The position numbers and the translations under genes were made by a program. DNA of 8,197 nucleotides, from positions 20,672 to 28,868 of the forward strand of contig DHTR01000077.1 in assembly GCA_002408725.1 (NCBI GenBank), given 5' to 3'. The notes under the pieces are model-generated. The model did no database searches, was not told the origin of the DNA, and saw only the letters and a program-made list of their open reading frames with translations. This DNA comes from Pelotomaculum sp. UBA5255. Lineage in GTDB: Bacteria > Bacillota > Desulfotomaculia > Desulfotomaculales > Pelotomaculaceae. This document shows positions 1 through 6,822 of the stretch, in pieces (positions within the stretch are counted from its first letter, which is position 1; every line of letters starts with the position of its first letter).

Positions 1-328
1 TGGCCGGGTAAATGTCTCGGTGGATTTCACGAGCGGCGAGGACTTTAGGCCTCCGGAGCATCCTTTTAAGGAAATCCGGGCCACCGTCTCTTCCCTTCGC
101 CTTGATGCCGTCGCTGCAGCGTGTTTTGGCACATCCCGCAGCAAAATTGTACGGGATATTGAGGCTGAACGCCTGAGTGTGAACTGGTATGTCTGTCCGG
201 ATCCCTCCACGCCGGTCGGCGAGGGAGATGTCCTTTCGGCCCGCGGTCGCGGCCGGGCGTTGGTATCCGGCGTTAAAGGACCTCTCAAAAGCGGTCGGAT
301 AGGGGTTGTCATAAAGAGATTTATTTAA
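1..328 (+). CDS. ylmH: YlmH-type S4-domain RNA-binding protein (C-terminal part)
   Basis: The reading frame is already open at the window edge (first full codon at 2) and ends at TAA 326-328, so about 108 C-terminal residues are seen and the start is missing. The segment beginning SLRLDAVAAA, followed by SRSKIVRDI, a conserved N residue (SVNW) and VGEGDVLSARGRGR, is the S4 RNA-binding fold as found at the C-terminus of YlmH/YlmH-like proteins; the tail KSGRIGVVIKRF fits the same family. YlmH proteins are cytoplasmic, lie next to sepF/ylmG/divIVA in many Firmicutes, and have been linked to the ribosome or to division. The divIVA gene follows after 51 nt, which supports the assignment. An in-frame GTG at 20 could be mistaken for a start, but the frame runs upstream without a stop, so this is a truncated gene and not a 102-residue protein. 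Confidence 0.85.
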   Translation, partial: GRVNVSVDFTSGEDFRPPEHPFKEIRATVSSLRLDAVAAACFGTSRSKIVRDIEAERLSVNWYVCPDPSTPVGEGDVLSARGRGRALVSGVKGPLKSGRIGVVIKRFI

Positions 329-366
329 GTAAATTAGCATTTTCAACATACTGGATCAGAAGCAAA

Positions 367-374
367 TGAGGTGA
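367..374 (+). promoter_or_regulatory. Shine-Dalgarno site that places the divIVA start at TTG 380
   Basis: TGAGGTGA at 367-374 contains AGGTGA, a perfect match to the anti-SD complement, and ends 5 nt before TTG 380. It overlaps the alternative GTG at 371, which would have no usable ribosome binding site. Confidence 0.7.
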
Positions 375-379
375 AACCT

Positions 380-937
380 TTGTTAACACCGCTGGATATC
401 CAAAAGCAGGAATTTAGTCGCAAATTCCGAGGTTATTGCGATGAAGAAGTAGACACCTTTATGGACCAAATCACACAGGATTATGAAGAGCTTTTCCGGG
501 AAAACCAGGAGTTAAAAGAAAAACTGGAGCAATCAAATAAAAACATGTCCCGTTACCAGGAAATAGAGGAAGTGCTTAAAAACACCATGATCCTGGCGCA
601 GAAAAGCGCTGAGGATATAAGGCAGAACACAGAAAAAGAAGCTAATTTAGTGATGGATAAAGCCCGGGTTGAAGCGGACCGGATAACCAGGGAGTCCGAG
701 CAGGAGGCGGCGGCAGTTTTGCAAGAGGCCGAGCGGCGCGCCGCCGATCTGATTACGGGGGCAGAACGTAAAGTTACGGGCATCCTTGAAGAATACCGTC
801 GTCTTGAAAGTCAGGCACAGGTTTTCAGGATGCGGTTCCGTTCTTTTCTGGAAACCCAGTTGAAGATTTTGGAGGGTGAGTTGGAGGGTGGGAATGAGAC
901 CTCGCCTTTCAGGGTAGAGCTGGAGGAAGAAGACTGA
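380..937 (+). CDS. divIVA: Cell-division initiation protein DivIVA
   Basis: DivIVA is a cytoplasmic coiled-coil scaffold that binds curved membrane at division sites and poles and recruits Min, chromosome-anchoring or wall-synthesis proteins. Starting from TTG 380 the product has 185 residues and opens MLTPLDIQKQEFSRKFRGY, which matches the family N-terminus; F16-R17 align with the membrane-inserting F17-R18 of B. subtilis DivIVA. The rest, about residues 28-165, is rich in E, K, Q and A heptads and should form long parallel coiled coils, and the segment FRMRFRSFLETQLKILE near the end is the conserved tetramerisation-region motif. An in-frame GTG at 371 would add three residues (MKP), but the strong SD overlaps it, so TTG 380 is preferred. 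A weak promoter-like pair (TTGTCA 306-311, TAAATT 330-335) lies upstream, so divIVA may be transcribed both with ylmH and separately. Confidence 0.95.
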   Translation: MLTPLDIQKQEFSRKFRGYCDEEVDTFMDQITQDYEELFRENQELKEKLEQSNKNMSRYQEIEEVLKNTMILAQKSAEDIRQNTEKEANLVMDKARVEADRITRESEQEAAAVLQEAERRAADLITGAERKVTGILEEYRRLESQAQVFRMRFRSFLETQLKILEGELEGGNETSPFRVELEEED

Positions 938-997
938 GCCAGGGTTGAACCATGCCACAGGAGGAGCTGCCTTTTCCTAAGATGATCAAGGCAAGCT

Positions 998-1657
998 ATG
1001 CTATCTAAGGAGAGTCGGTATTTGAAAAACGTTCTCAATAAACTTTCGAGGCGGCAGCCAGGGATTCAAAACGAACATGAGTACCTGGTTTTTGCTGTGC
1101 TGCTTCCGATTATTCAAAGAGAGGATAAGCTCTACGTTCTTTTTGAAGTCAGGGCCAACAGCCTGCAGCGGCAACCGGGGGAAATTTGTTTTCCGGGCGG
1201 CAGGGTGGAGCCCTGTGAAATGTCCCGGCCCCAGATCGCGGCTGTCCGGGAAACAGTTGAAGAATTGGGAATCCGACAAGAACAGATTGTTTTGATCGGA
1301 CCCCTGGACTACCTGGTAAACCCGCACGGAACCCTAATCTATCCCTATCTGGGTCTGATTGAGGATTATGAAGGCACCACTCCCAACCCGGCGGAAGTAG
1401 AGGAGGTTTTTCTGGCCCCGCTGGAGCACTTCGTTATAAATCCACCCTCAAAAAGCAGCCTGGAAGTGGCGACGCGCTATGCGCAGGACTTCCCTTTCCA
1501 TAAAGTACCTTCATCCTACCAAAAGGAATGGCAAAAACAGTATTCTATTGCCGTTTATTTTTACGAATACGGTGAACGCTTTATTTGGGGCATGACAGCA
1601 AGGATCCTTTACAACTTAATTAACCTGTGCCGTCCGGGAACTTCGGCTTGTAGTTAA
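998..1657 (+). CDS. Nudix hydrolase, CoA-pyrophosphatase (NudL/NUDT7-8) type
   Basis: 219 residues from ATG 998. Residues 30-95 carry the Nudix core: FPGGRVEP at 65-72 and RETVEELGI at 84-92, giving the metal-binding Glu residues E85, E88 and E89. The stretch before it, FEVRANSLQRQPGEICFPGG, corresponds to the UPF0035 signature (LLTxRS..LR.H.GQ.xFPGG) that marks Nudix enzymes cleaving coenzyme A to phosphopantetheine and 3',5'-ADP. The spacing inside the Nudix box, between E74 and R84, is nine residues where the canonical box has seven. CoA hydrolysis is a family-level inference; other dinucleotide pyrophosphate substrates are possible. The start is ambiguous: TTG 1022 has a strong SD (AAGGAG at 1007-1012, 9-nt gap), whereas ATG 998 has only AAGG at 988-991; the shorter form would begin MKNVLNKLSRR and lose no Nudix residue. 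The gene follows divIVA by 60 nt and precedes the DUF167 gene by 7 nt, so cotranscription is likely. Confidence 0.88.
   Translation: MLSKESRYLKNVLNKLSRRQPGIQNEHEYLVFAVLLPIIQREDKLYVLFEVRANSLQRQPGEICFPGGRVEPCEMSRPQIAAVRETVEELGIRQEQIVLIGPLDYLVNPHGTLIYPYLGLIEDYEGTTPNPAEVEEVFLAPLEHFVINPPSKSSLEVATRYAQDFPFHKVPSSYQKEWQKQYSIAVYFYEYGERFIWGMTARILYNLINLCRPGTSACS
1007..1012 (+). promoter_or_regulatory. Shine-Dalgarno site inside the annotated Nudix start region
   Basis: AAGGAG at 1007-1012 sits 9 nt before the in-frame TTG at 1022. It overlaps the TAA (1006-1008) of an 18-codon mini-ORF at 952-1008, an arrangement typical of translational coupling. It suggests that the Nudix protein may truly start at 1022. 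Confidence 0.5.
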
Positions 1658-1664
1658 AACGATA

Positions 1665-1970
1665 ATGGGAGTTGAAAATTCTTTGCTGAGCATCCGGGAA
1701 GAAAAGGATGGTGTTGTTTTCAAGGTGAGAGTCCAGCCACGGTCTTCCAAGAACCAGGTTGCGGGCCTGTTTGGAGATGCCCTCAAAGTCCGTCTGACCG
1801 CACCCCCTGTGGAAGGGGAAGCCAACGAAGCCTGCTGCGCTTTTCTGGCGAAACTGCTGGAGGTGCCCCGCTCCCGGGTGGAGATCGTGTCCGGCCATAC
1901 CGGTCGCAATAAGTTGGTCGGCGTGGAGGGTATTACCCTCGAAAAAGTTTTGAAAACTCTGGCCCTATAA
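1665..1970 (+). CDS. DUF167 / YggU family protein
   Basis: 101 residues, the usual length for this small cytoplasmic family (UPF0235). Conserved blocks are present in order: VRVQPRSSKN at 21-30, the LKVRLTAPPVEGEANEA block at 40-56, and VEIVSGHTGRNK at 72-83, the last carrying the SG.T.R.K signature. The fold is known from E. coli YggU and archaeal homologues, but no firm biochemical function is established. In Firmicutes and proteobacteria these genes often sit in ylmG (yggT)/division clusters, which fits the position here behind ylmH-divIVA. ATG 1665 lies 7 nt after the Nudix stop and has no clear SD of its own, so translation may depend on coupling to the upstream gene; TTG 1683, after a GGGAG at 1667-1671, is a less likely start. 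Confidence 0.9.
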   Translation: MGVENSLLSIREEKDGVVFKVRVQPRSSKNQVAGLFGDALKVRLTAPPVEGEANEACCAFLAKLLEVPRSRVEIVSGHTGRNKLVGVEGITLEKVLKTLAL

Positions 1971-1985
1971 GGTGCCGGCAATCCC

Positions 1986-2005
1986 AACCGGCCGAACGGT
2001 TTTTT
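1986..2005 (+). terminator. Possible short intrinsic terminator after the DUF167 gene
   Basis: AACCG (1986-1990) pairs with CGGTT (1997-2001) around a 6-nt loop and runs into six T residues (2000-2005). The stem is only 5 bp, so strength is doubtful, but the position, 15 nt after the stop and just before the ileS promoter, fits the end of the upstream operon. Confidence 0.45.
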
Positions 2006-2017
2006 GGGGTTCTAAAG

Positions 2018-2046
2018 TTGACTGAATTACTATCTTTCTATATAAT
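2018..2046 (+). promoter_or_regulatory. Sigma-A type promoter of the T-box/ileS unit
   Basis: TTGACT at 2018-2023 and TATAAT at 2041-2046 are separated by exactly 17 nt: five of six matches in the -35 and a perfect -10. Transcription should start near 2053, just upstream of T-box Stem I. ileS is therefore probably transcribed independently of the divIVA operon. Confidence 0.88.
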
Positions 2047-2052
2047 ATTTCG

Positions 2053-2336
2053 TATTAGATCATAATCCACCTGCCTGTGAGCGGGAAGAGTAGACGGGTC
2101 GGTCCGTTTAAGAGAGCCTGGATGAGGTGCGAGCCAGGTGCGGATAACCGTTGAAAATCACCCGGGAGGCGCCGTCTGAAACCCTGCTGCGGGACTAAGA
2201 AGGGCCGGCTTGCCACCGTTATCAGGCGCGAAGCGGCTGGTTTCAACAGGGCAATTTTTAGTTTTTGCACCGGACCGGCAGTTAGGGTGGTACCGCGGGT
2301 TTAAGTCCCGTCCCTTGGAGGACGGGACTTTTTGCG
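2053..2336 (+). promoter_or_regulatory. T-box riboswitch (tRNA-Ile sensing) controlling ileS
   Basis: This leader senses uncharged tRNA-Ile and lets transcription continue into ileS when it is bound. Stem I spans about 2073-2170: GCCT (2073-2076) and CGGG (2082-2085) pair with AGGC (2167-2170) and CCCG (2161-2164). AGTAGA (2089-2094) and GAAA (2153-2156) flank the specifier loop. The specifier is ATC at 2157-2159, an Ile codon, followed by the expected purine A2160. The apical hairpin has stem CCTGG/CCAGG (2117-2121, 2134-2138). A middle stem pairs TGAAACC (2177-2183) with GGTTTCA (2239-2245). The conserved core AGGGTGGTACCGCG lies at 2284-2297; its bulge TGGT (2288-2291) matches the ACCA end of a tRNA with discriminator A. 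The antiterminator would pair AGGG (2284-2287) with CCCT (2312-2315), competing with the terminator. Coordinates assume transcription start near 2053. Confidence 0.96.
2303..2333 (+). terminator. Regulated intrinsic terminator of the T-box leader
   Basis: AAGTCCCGTCC (2303-2313) and GGACGGGACTT (2320-2330) form a perfect 11-bp stem with a 6-nt loop, followed by T2331-2333 (a five-T run counting the two at the stem end). The 5' half overlaps the antiterminator pairing region at 2312-2315, so the two structures exclude each other. Confidence 0.93.
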
Positions 2337-2381
2337 TTGAAATTAGAACTATGCAGTTTTAGCTCATTAACATTAACAAGC

Positions 2382-2387
2382 GAGGTG
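2382..2387 (+). promoter_or_regulatory. Shine-Dalgarno site that places the ileS start at TTG 2397
   Basis: GAGGTG at 2382-2387 lies 9 nt before TTG 2397, where IleS homology begins (LDYSKTLNLPKTDFPMR). The farther upstream in-frame TTG at 2337 directly abuts the T-box terminator, so the 20 residues between are most likely untranslated leader. Confidence 0.7.
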
Positions 2388-2396
2388 CGGAAGAAA

Positions 2397-5180
2397 TTGG
2401 ATTACAGTAAGACCTTGAATCTGCCTAAAACCGACTTTCCGATGCGGGCGAATTTGCCCGAGCGGGAGCCGGAGATTTTAAAGTTCTGGGATGAAATTGA
2501 TCTTTACGGAAAGGTCCAGCAAAAAAACCAGGGGCGCCGGAAGTTCATCCTGCATGACGGGCCTCCTTACGCCAATGGGCATATTCACCTGGGTCATGTT
2601 TTGAATAAAGTGTTAAAGGACATTGTCGTAAAGTACCACTCCATGATCGGCTATGACGCGCCTTTCGTACCCGGTTGGGATACCCACGGCCTGCCTATTG
2701 AGCAGCAGGCGATCAAAGCATTCGGCCTGAACCGCCACAACATTCCCCCGGTGGAGTTCCGGAACAAATGCAAGGATTTCGCTCTGAAATACGTAGAGAT
2801 CCAGCGGGAAGAATTCAAGCGTTTGGGCGTGCGGGGCGAGTGGGATAATCCCTATCTGACCCTGAAGCCCTATTTCGAGGCACGCCAGATTGGTGTCTTC
2901 GGTGAAATGGCCAAAAAGGGCTATATCTATAAGGGCCTGAAGCCCGTCTACTGGTGTGCCTCCTGTGAAACCGCCCTGGCCGAGGCAGAAGTGGAGTACG
3001 GCGACAAGCATTCCGCCTCCATTTATGTACGTTTTCCAGTTCGAAACGGCAGGGGGGTTTTGCCCGAAGATAACACCTACGTAGTGATTTGGACCACCAC
3101 TCCCTGGACGCTGCCCGCCAACCTGGCTATTTGTCTGCATCCGGATTACCAGTACGTCCTGGTCCGGCTAGGTAAGGAACAGTATCTGGTTGCAAAGGAT
3201 CTTAAAGAGAGCTTTCTGGAGATCTTAGGCGCGCCTGACGCCGAAGTGGCAGCAGAATATAAAGGGTCCGACCTGGAGCGGGTGGAGTGCGGTCACCCCT
3301 TTGAAGATAGGGTTTCCCTGGTAATCCTGGGCAAGCACGTCACCCTGGAGCAAGGTACCGGGGCTGTGCACACCGCGCCGGGCCACGGCATGGAGGACTT
3401 CATTGTGGGCAAGGAGTACGACCTCCCTGTGCTTTCGCCCGTTGACGGCAAGGGGTGTTTCACCGCTGAGGGAGGCATCTTTGAGGGCCAGTTTTACCTG
3501 GACGCCAACAAGGCAGTCCTGGAAGAACTTCAGCGCCGGGGGCATTTGCTGCATCATTCCACCGTTGTGCACCAGTACCCACACTGCTGGCGCTGCAAAA
3601 AACCGGTCTTTTTCCGGGCTACGGAGCAGTGGTTCGCCTCCATTGACGGGTTCCGCCAGGCGACCCTGGACGCAATTCGCAAGGTGCGCTGGATCCCGGG
3701 GTGGGGTGAGGAGCGCATCTACAGCATGGTGGCCAACCGGGGCGACTGGTGTATTTCCCGCCAGCGCAGCTGGGGTGTGCCCATTCCCATCTTTTACTGC
3801 AAAGATTGCGGGAAAGAACTTATTAATGATCAAACCATCCGCCACCTGCAGGGCCTGTTCCGGGAATACGGCTCCGATATCTGGTTTGCCCGGGAGGCCT
3901 CTGAACTGCTGCCGCCCGGCCTGCAGTGCCCGCATTGCGGCAGCGGGAATTTTAGCAAGGAAAAAGACATTATGGACGTCTGGTTTGATTCCGGCACCAG
4001 CCACTTTGGCGTCCTGGATCAGAATCCCGACTGGCCGGATCTGTGCTGGCCGTCCGATCTGTACCTTGAGGGCAGCGACCAGCATCGCGGCTGGTTCAAC
4101 TCCTCCCTGTCCACCTCGGTGGCGGTGACCGGACAGGCGCCCTACCGGGCGGTTTTAACCCACGGTTTTGTAGTAGATGAGCGGGGTCGCAAAATGTCAA
4201 AGTCCCTGGGCAACGTGGTGGACCCGGCCAAGGTTATTAAGCAGATGGGCGCCGATATTCTGAGGTTGTGGGTCAGCTCAGCCGACTACCGGGGCGATCT
4301 GGCGGCTTCCCCCAGCATCCTGAAGCAGATGACGGAGGCCTACCGGAAAATCCGGAATACCTGCCGTTTTCTTTTGGGTAACCTGTACGATTTTGACCCG
4401 GCTGCGGACAGGGTCAAGTACGGGGAAATGCCGGAGATCGACCGCTGGGCTCTGCTGAAGTTGCAAAAGCTAATTCATAAAGTTACCGGCGGCTACCGTG
4501 ATTACGAGTATCATGTTGTCTATCATGCTATTCATGGTTTTTGTACCATTGATATGAGTGCTCTTTACCTGGATATTATTAAAGACCGGCTGTATACCTC
4601 GCCGGCCCGCTCCTTGGAACGGCGGGCTGCTCAGACCGTCCTCTACGATGTACTGGATGTCCTGGCACGGCTGCTGGTCCCGGTGCTGGCCTTTACCTCG
4701 GAGGAAATCTGGCGCTATATCCCCGGCGACAGAGGAGGGGCGGTTAGCGTGCAGCTTACCGGCATGCCGGAGGTTGTGGAAGAGTACCTTGACGATGAAT
4801 TGGACCAGAAGTGGGAGCGCCTCCTGGAGCTGCGGGGCGAAGTGACCAGGGTACTGGAAACGGCACGGCGGAACAAGGTGATCGGCAACTCCCTGGAAGC
4901 TGCCGTCGTATTATATGCCGGAGAAGACCTGCTCCGCTTTTTGAAGCCGATGGCCGGGGACCTGGCCACCATCTTGATCGTTTCCAGCGCTGATTTGAAG
5001 CGTCTGGAAGAGGCGCCGGAGGGCACCCTTGAATCCGAGATCGTCCCGGGGTTGGCTGTGTCCGTGCAGACTGCCGGGGGCCAAAAATGCGAACGCTGCT
5101 GGATGTACCATGAAGGCGTAGGCGCGGATTCCGGACACCCGGCCCTTTGCCCCCGGTGCGTTACGGCTATTAAACAATAG
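2397..5180 (+). CDS. ileS: Isoleucyl-tRNA synthetase
   Basis: A cytoplasmic class Ia synthetase that charges tRNA-Ile and removes misactivated valine. From TTG 2397 it has 927 residues, the normal size (B. subtilis IleS is about 920), and starts like its homologues with LDYSKTLNLPKTDFPMRANLP. Visible elements in order: the HIGH-type motif HLGH at about 64-67 within PPYANGHIHLGH; the CP1 editing domain with its threonine-rich WTTTPWTLPAN at about 232-242 and GTGAVHTAPGHGMEDF at about 320-335; WCISRQRSWG from about 451; DVWFDSG; KMSKS at 599-603; an anticodon-binding helical domain; and a C-terminal zinc finger with C898, C901, C918 and C921. An extra CxxC pair (YCKDCG ... CPHCG) lies in the connective region between WCISRQ and DVWFDSG. 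All key residues are present and I see no frameshift. Expression should be set by the Ile T-box leader directly upstream. Confidence 0.98.
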   Translation: MDYSKTLNLPKTDFPMRANLPEREPEILKFWDEIDLYGKVQQKNQGRRKFILHDGPPYANGHIHLGHVLNKVLKDIVVKYHSMIGYDAPFVPGWDTHGLPIEQQAIKAFGLNRHNIPPVEFRNKCKDFALKYVEIQREEFKRLGVRGEWDNPYLTLKPYFEARQIGVFGEMAKKGYIYKGLKPVYWCASCETALAEAEVEYGDKHSASIYVRFPVRNGRGVLPEDNTYVVIWTTTPWTLPANLAICLHPDYQYVLVRLGKEQYLVAKDLKESFLEILGAPDAEVAAEYKGSDLERVECGHPFEDRVSLVILGKHVTLEQGTGAVHTAPGHGMEDFIVGKEYDLPVLSPVDGKGCFTAEGGIFEGQFYLDANKAVLEELQRRGHLLHHSTVVHQYPHCWRCKKPVFFRATEQWFASIDGFRQATLDAIRKVRWIPGWGEERIYSMVANRGDWCISRQRSWGVPIPIFYCKDCGKELINDQTIRHLQGLFREYGSDIWFAREASELLPPGLQCPHCGSGNFSKEKDIMDVWFDSGTSHFGVLDQNPDWPDLCWPSDLYLEGSDQHRGWFNSSLSTSVAVTGQAPYRAVLTHGFVVDERGRKMSKSLGNVVDPAKVIKQMGADILRLWVSSADYRGDLAASPSILKQMTEAYRKIRNTCRFLLGNLYDFDPAADRVKYGEMPEIDRWALLKLQKLIHKVTGGYRDYEYHVVYHAIHGFCTIDMSALYLDIIKDRLYTSPARSLERRAAQTVLYDVLDVLARLLVPVLAFTSEEIWRYIPGDRGGAVSVQLTGMPEVVEEYLDDELDQKWERLLELRGEVTRVLETARRNKVIGNSLEAAVVLYAGEDLLRFLKPMAGDLATILIVSSADLKRLEEAPEGTLESEIVPGLAVSVQTAGGQKCERCWMYHEGVGADSGHPALCPRCVTAIKQ

Positions 5181-5248
5181 AATAATGATCTTTCCTTGGC
5201 TTGAAGGCAGGCAAATGCGGGATGGCCGTTTTTCAAAAGTACTTTTTG

Positions 5249-5282
5249 GGGTGGTGTAATAACCGCCCTTTATTATTTATTT
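5249..5282 (+). terminator. Probable intrinsic terminator of ileS
   Basis: GGGTGGT (5249-5255) pairs with ACCGCCC (5262-5268), seven pairs including one G-U, around the loop GTAATA. The tail TTTATTATTTATTT follows at once. The position, 69 nt past the ileS stop, fits. The rest of 5181-5414 holds no convincing gene or promoter; it is AT-rich around 5269-5295. Confidence 0.65.
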
Positions 5283-5414
5283 AATAAATTTAAAGGATCA
5301 GGGGGAGATATCCAGGTGCATGTCTAAACCTTTATAGAAAAGCCAGAGGGCAACTACAATGAAAATTGGTCCAGCGGCTGAAAGGTGTGAGATGATCTGA
5401 ATACACGTAATTCT

Positions 5415-5804
5415 TTGGAATTCCAGGGAGAAGGCGGCCAGGACGTGCTGAAACTCAAAAAGAGGAGAAGCTTCCGGCTCAATCACTGGTTTCTGGCTGT
5501 TGTTCTTTGGGTAGGGATAGTATTCGGCGGCTTTTACCTGGCTAAACAGTATTTCGATCACGCTATTCAGGCTGTACAGCAAACCAATGCCGTGCATGTA
5601 CAGACCCTGGAGGCGCGATTGGAAAACCTAACCCTGGAAGTCAGCGAAATCCAAAAAGGTATGAAAACCGCAGGGCGCACCCTGTCCAGCTCTGACTCTA
5701 CGCAGAAAGAGTTAAACAAAAAAATTGAAGACCTGGACCGTCAGCTAAAAGATTTGGAAAAAAGTTTAAGCGTTTTGAGGGAGGCACCAAATGCGGCTCG
5801 CTAA
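5415..5804 (+). CDS. Small single-pass membrane protein with coiled coil, unknown function
   Basis: I do not recognise a named family. The 129 residues show a short cytoplasmic N-terminus with a basic patch (LKLKKRRSFRLNHW at 12-25), one hydrophobic segment at about 26-43 (FLAVVLWVGIVFGGFYLA), then an extracytoplasmic part with heptad-like stretches at about 62-84 and 96-123, rich in E, K, L and Q. The positive-inside rule puts the N-terminus in the cytoplasm. The topology resembles FtsL/DivIC-type proteins, but no signature supports that. The start is uncertain: TTG 5415 is the first usual start codon after the in-frame stop at 5388-5390, and GTG 5445, behind AGGGAGAAGG (5425-5434), is an alternative that keeps the membrane segment. 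Its last 14 nt overlap the next gene, so the two are surely cotranslated and may form a complex. Confidence 0.75.
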   Translation: MEFQGEGGQDVLKLKKRRSFRLNHWFLAVVLWVGIVFGGFYLAKQYFDHAIQAVQQTNAVHVQTLEARLENLTLEVSEIQKGMKTAGRTLSSSDSTQKELNKKIEDLDRQLKDLEKSLSVLREAPNAAR

Positions 5805-6822
5805 TTTTATCCTGCTTTTTATAATGGCTCCGTTTATCGGCTTGCTGCTTTTTTTCACCATTCTCCCAAAAAGCATCCAGGCCCTGGAAATGCCGTTAAA
5901 AAGTATGCATGAGAGCACAGGCATTATTGAGGGTAAATTATTGGAAATTCGGGAAGATGCAGGCTTACTGAGTCAAACCGCAATTGAACAAGAGCGTCAA
6001 TATGATCAGCAAAGCAAGGTTCTTGAATTGCTTGCCGGAAAAAGCCAGGAGCACAAGCAGCTGTCAGACGAGATTTATGAGGAACGCATCCTGGCCATGC
6101 TGGGTCCCCCCGTGAGCGTTCATAAATCCGGGCGGGTGGAAATCAAGGTCTTTAAACTGGACGAACTGGGGTATCGCGGATTCATTGCAAAAGTGAAGTT
6201 ATTTGATCCCTCGGCCTTTAAAGTTGTGCTGGCCGGGGATAAACTGGGCATAATGGAGACAACCACAGACGCCGCCGAACGCACCGGGGCCGTTCTGGGG
6301 ATTAACGGGGGCGGTTTTTACAATGCCGGCGCTAAGACACTCCCCATCGGCAATACGGTCATTGACGGCAAACTCGTGGGGGGTTTTACACCTGCCGATG
6401 ATGTTTTTTTTGCCGGCACCCGGAAAAACGGTTGCTTTATAGGGGGGATCTTTCCCAAAAAGGAAGACCTGTTCAAGCTTGACCCCTGGCAGGGTGTAAG
6501 TTTTCTACCCGTTTTAATCCAGCAGGGGAAACCCGCCTCCCTCCCGGGAGAATGGAAGACGACCCGCCAGCCGCGAACGATTATCGGTGAGTATGCGAAC
6601 GGGGATCTGATCTTGATCGTCGTGGACGGGCGTCAATCGGATTGGAGCAGCGGTGTGACGCTGGAGCGGCTGCAGGTCAAACTGGCGGAGTTGGGTGTTA
6701 AAGAAGGCTACAATCTTGACGGTGGCGGTTCCAGCACCTTTGTTTTCAGGGGCGAAGTCTTAAATCGCCCTTCCGATGGAAGGCCACGACCGGTCGTCAC
6801 AAACATTGTGATTATGCCCTGA
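5791..6822 (+). CDS. Membrane-anchored phosphodiester glycosidase family protein (NAGPA/DUF2233-like)
   Basis: 343 residues. The C-terminal domain (about 112-343) has the signatures of the family that includes mammalian N-acetylglucosamine-1-phosphodiester alpha-N-acetylglucosaminidase and bacterial proteins annotated as exopolysaccharide-related: INGGGFY at 171-177, PRTIIG at 261-266, VVDGR at 277-281, and the conserved NLDGGGSSTFVF at 308-319 followed by NRPSDGRPRPV. Residues 5-25 form an uncleaved-looking membrane segment, and 40-95 is rich in E, Q, K and L, a likely stalk or coiled coil, so the catalytic domain should sit outside the membrane. The substrate is unknown; wall or polysaccharide glycosyl-phosphodiesters are the family-level guess. 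ATG 5791 has a strong SD (GAGGGAGG at 5777-5784, 6-nt gap) inside the upstream gene. The two products share a membrane-plus-coiled-coil plan, which suggests partnership. Confidence 0.92.
   Translation: MRLANFILLFIMAPFIGLLLFFTILPKSIQALEMPLKSMHESTGIIEGKLLEIREDAGLLSQTAIEQERQYDQQSKVLELLAGKSQEHKQLSDEIYEERILAMLGPPVSVHKSGRVEIKVFKLDELGYRGFIAKVKLFDPSAFKVVLAGDKLGIMETTTDAAERTGAVLGINGGGFYNAGAKTLPIGNTVIDGKLVGGFTPADDVFFAGTRKNGCFIGGIFPKKEDLFKLDPWQGVSFLPVLIQQGKPASLPGEWKTTRQPRTIIGEYANGDLILIVVDGRQSDWSSGVTLERLQVKLAELGVKEGYNLDGGGSSTFVFRGEVLNRPSDGRPRPVVTNIVIMP

Noticed and set aside
20..328. A complete 102-residue gene starting at GTG 20
   Set aside because: The frame is open back to the window edge and the product is plainly the C-terminal part of a longer YlmH-type protein.
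2337..2396. Twenty-residue N-terminal extension of IleS from TTG 2337
   Set aside because: The codon lies directly after the T-box terminator with no SD, and homology begins at 2397 behind a proper SD.
3225..4085. 286-residue open frame on the minus strand inside ileS
   Set aside because: It is a shadow of the GC-rich ileS coding sequence; the product has no recognisable domain, and the sense frame is an intact synthetase. The same holds for the frames at 2613-3140, 3403-4128 and 4715-5236.
5298..5597. 99-residue minus-strand frame over the start of the 5415 gene
   Set aside because: It has no SD or family signature and its hydrophobic parts mirror the opposite strand's sequence; the plus-strand frame has a better structure and is coupled to a recognised gene.
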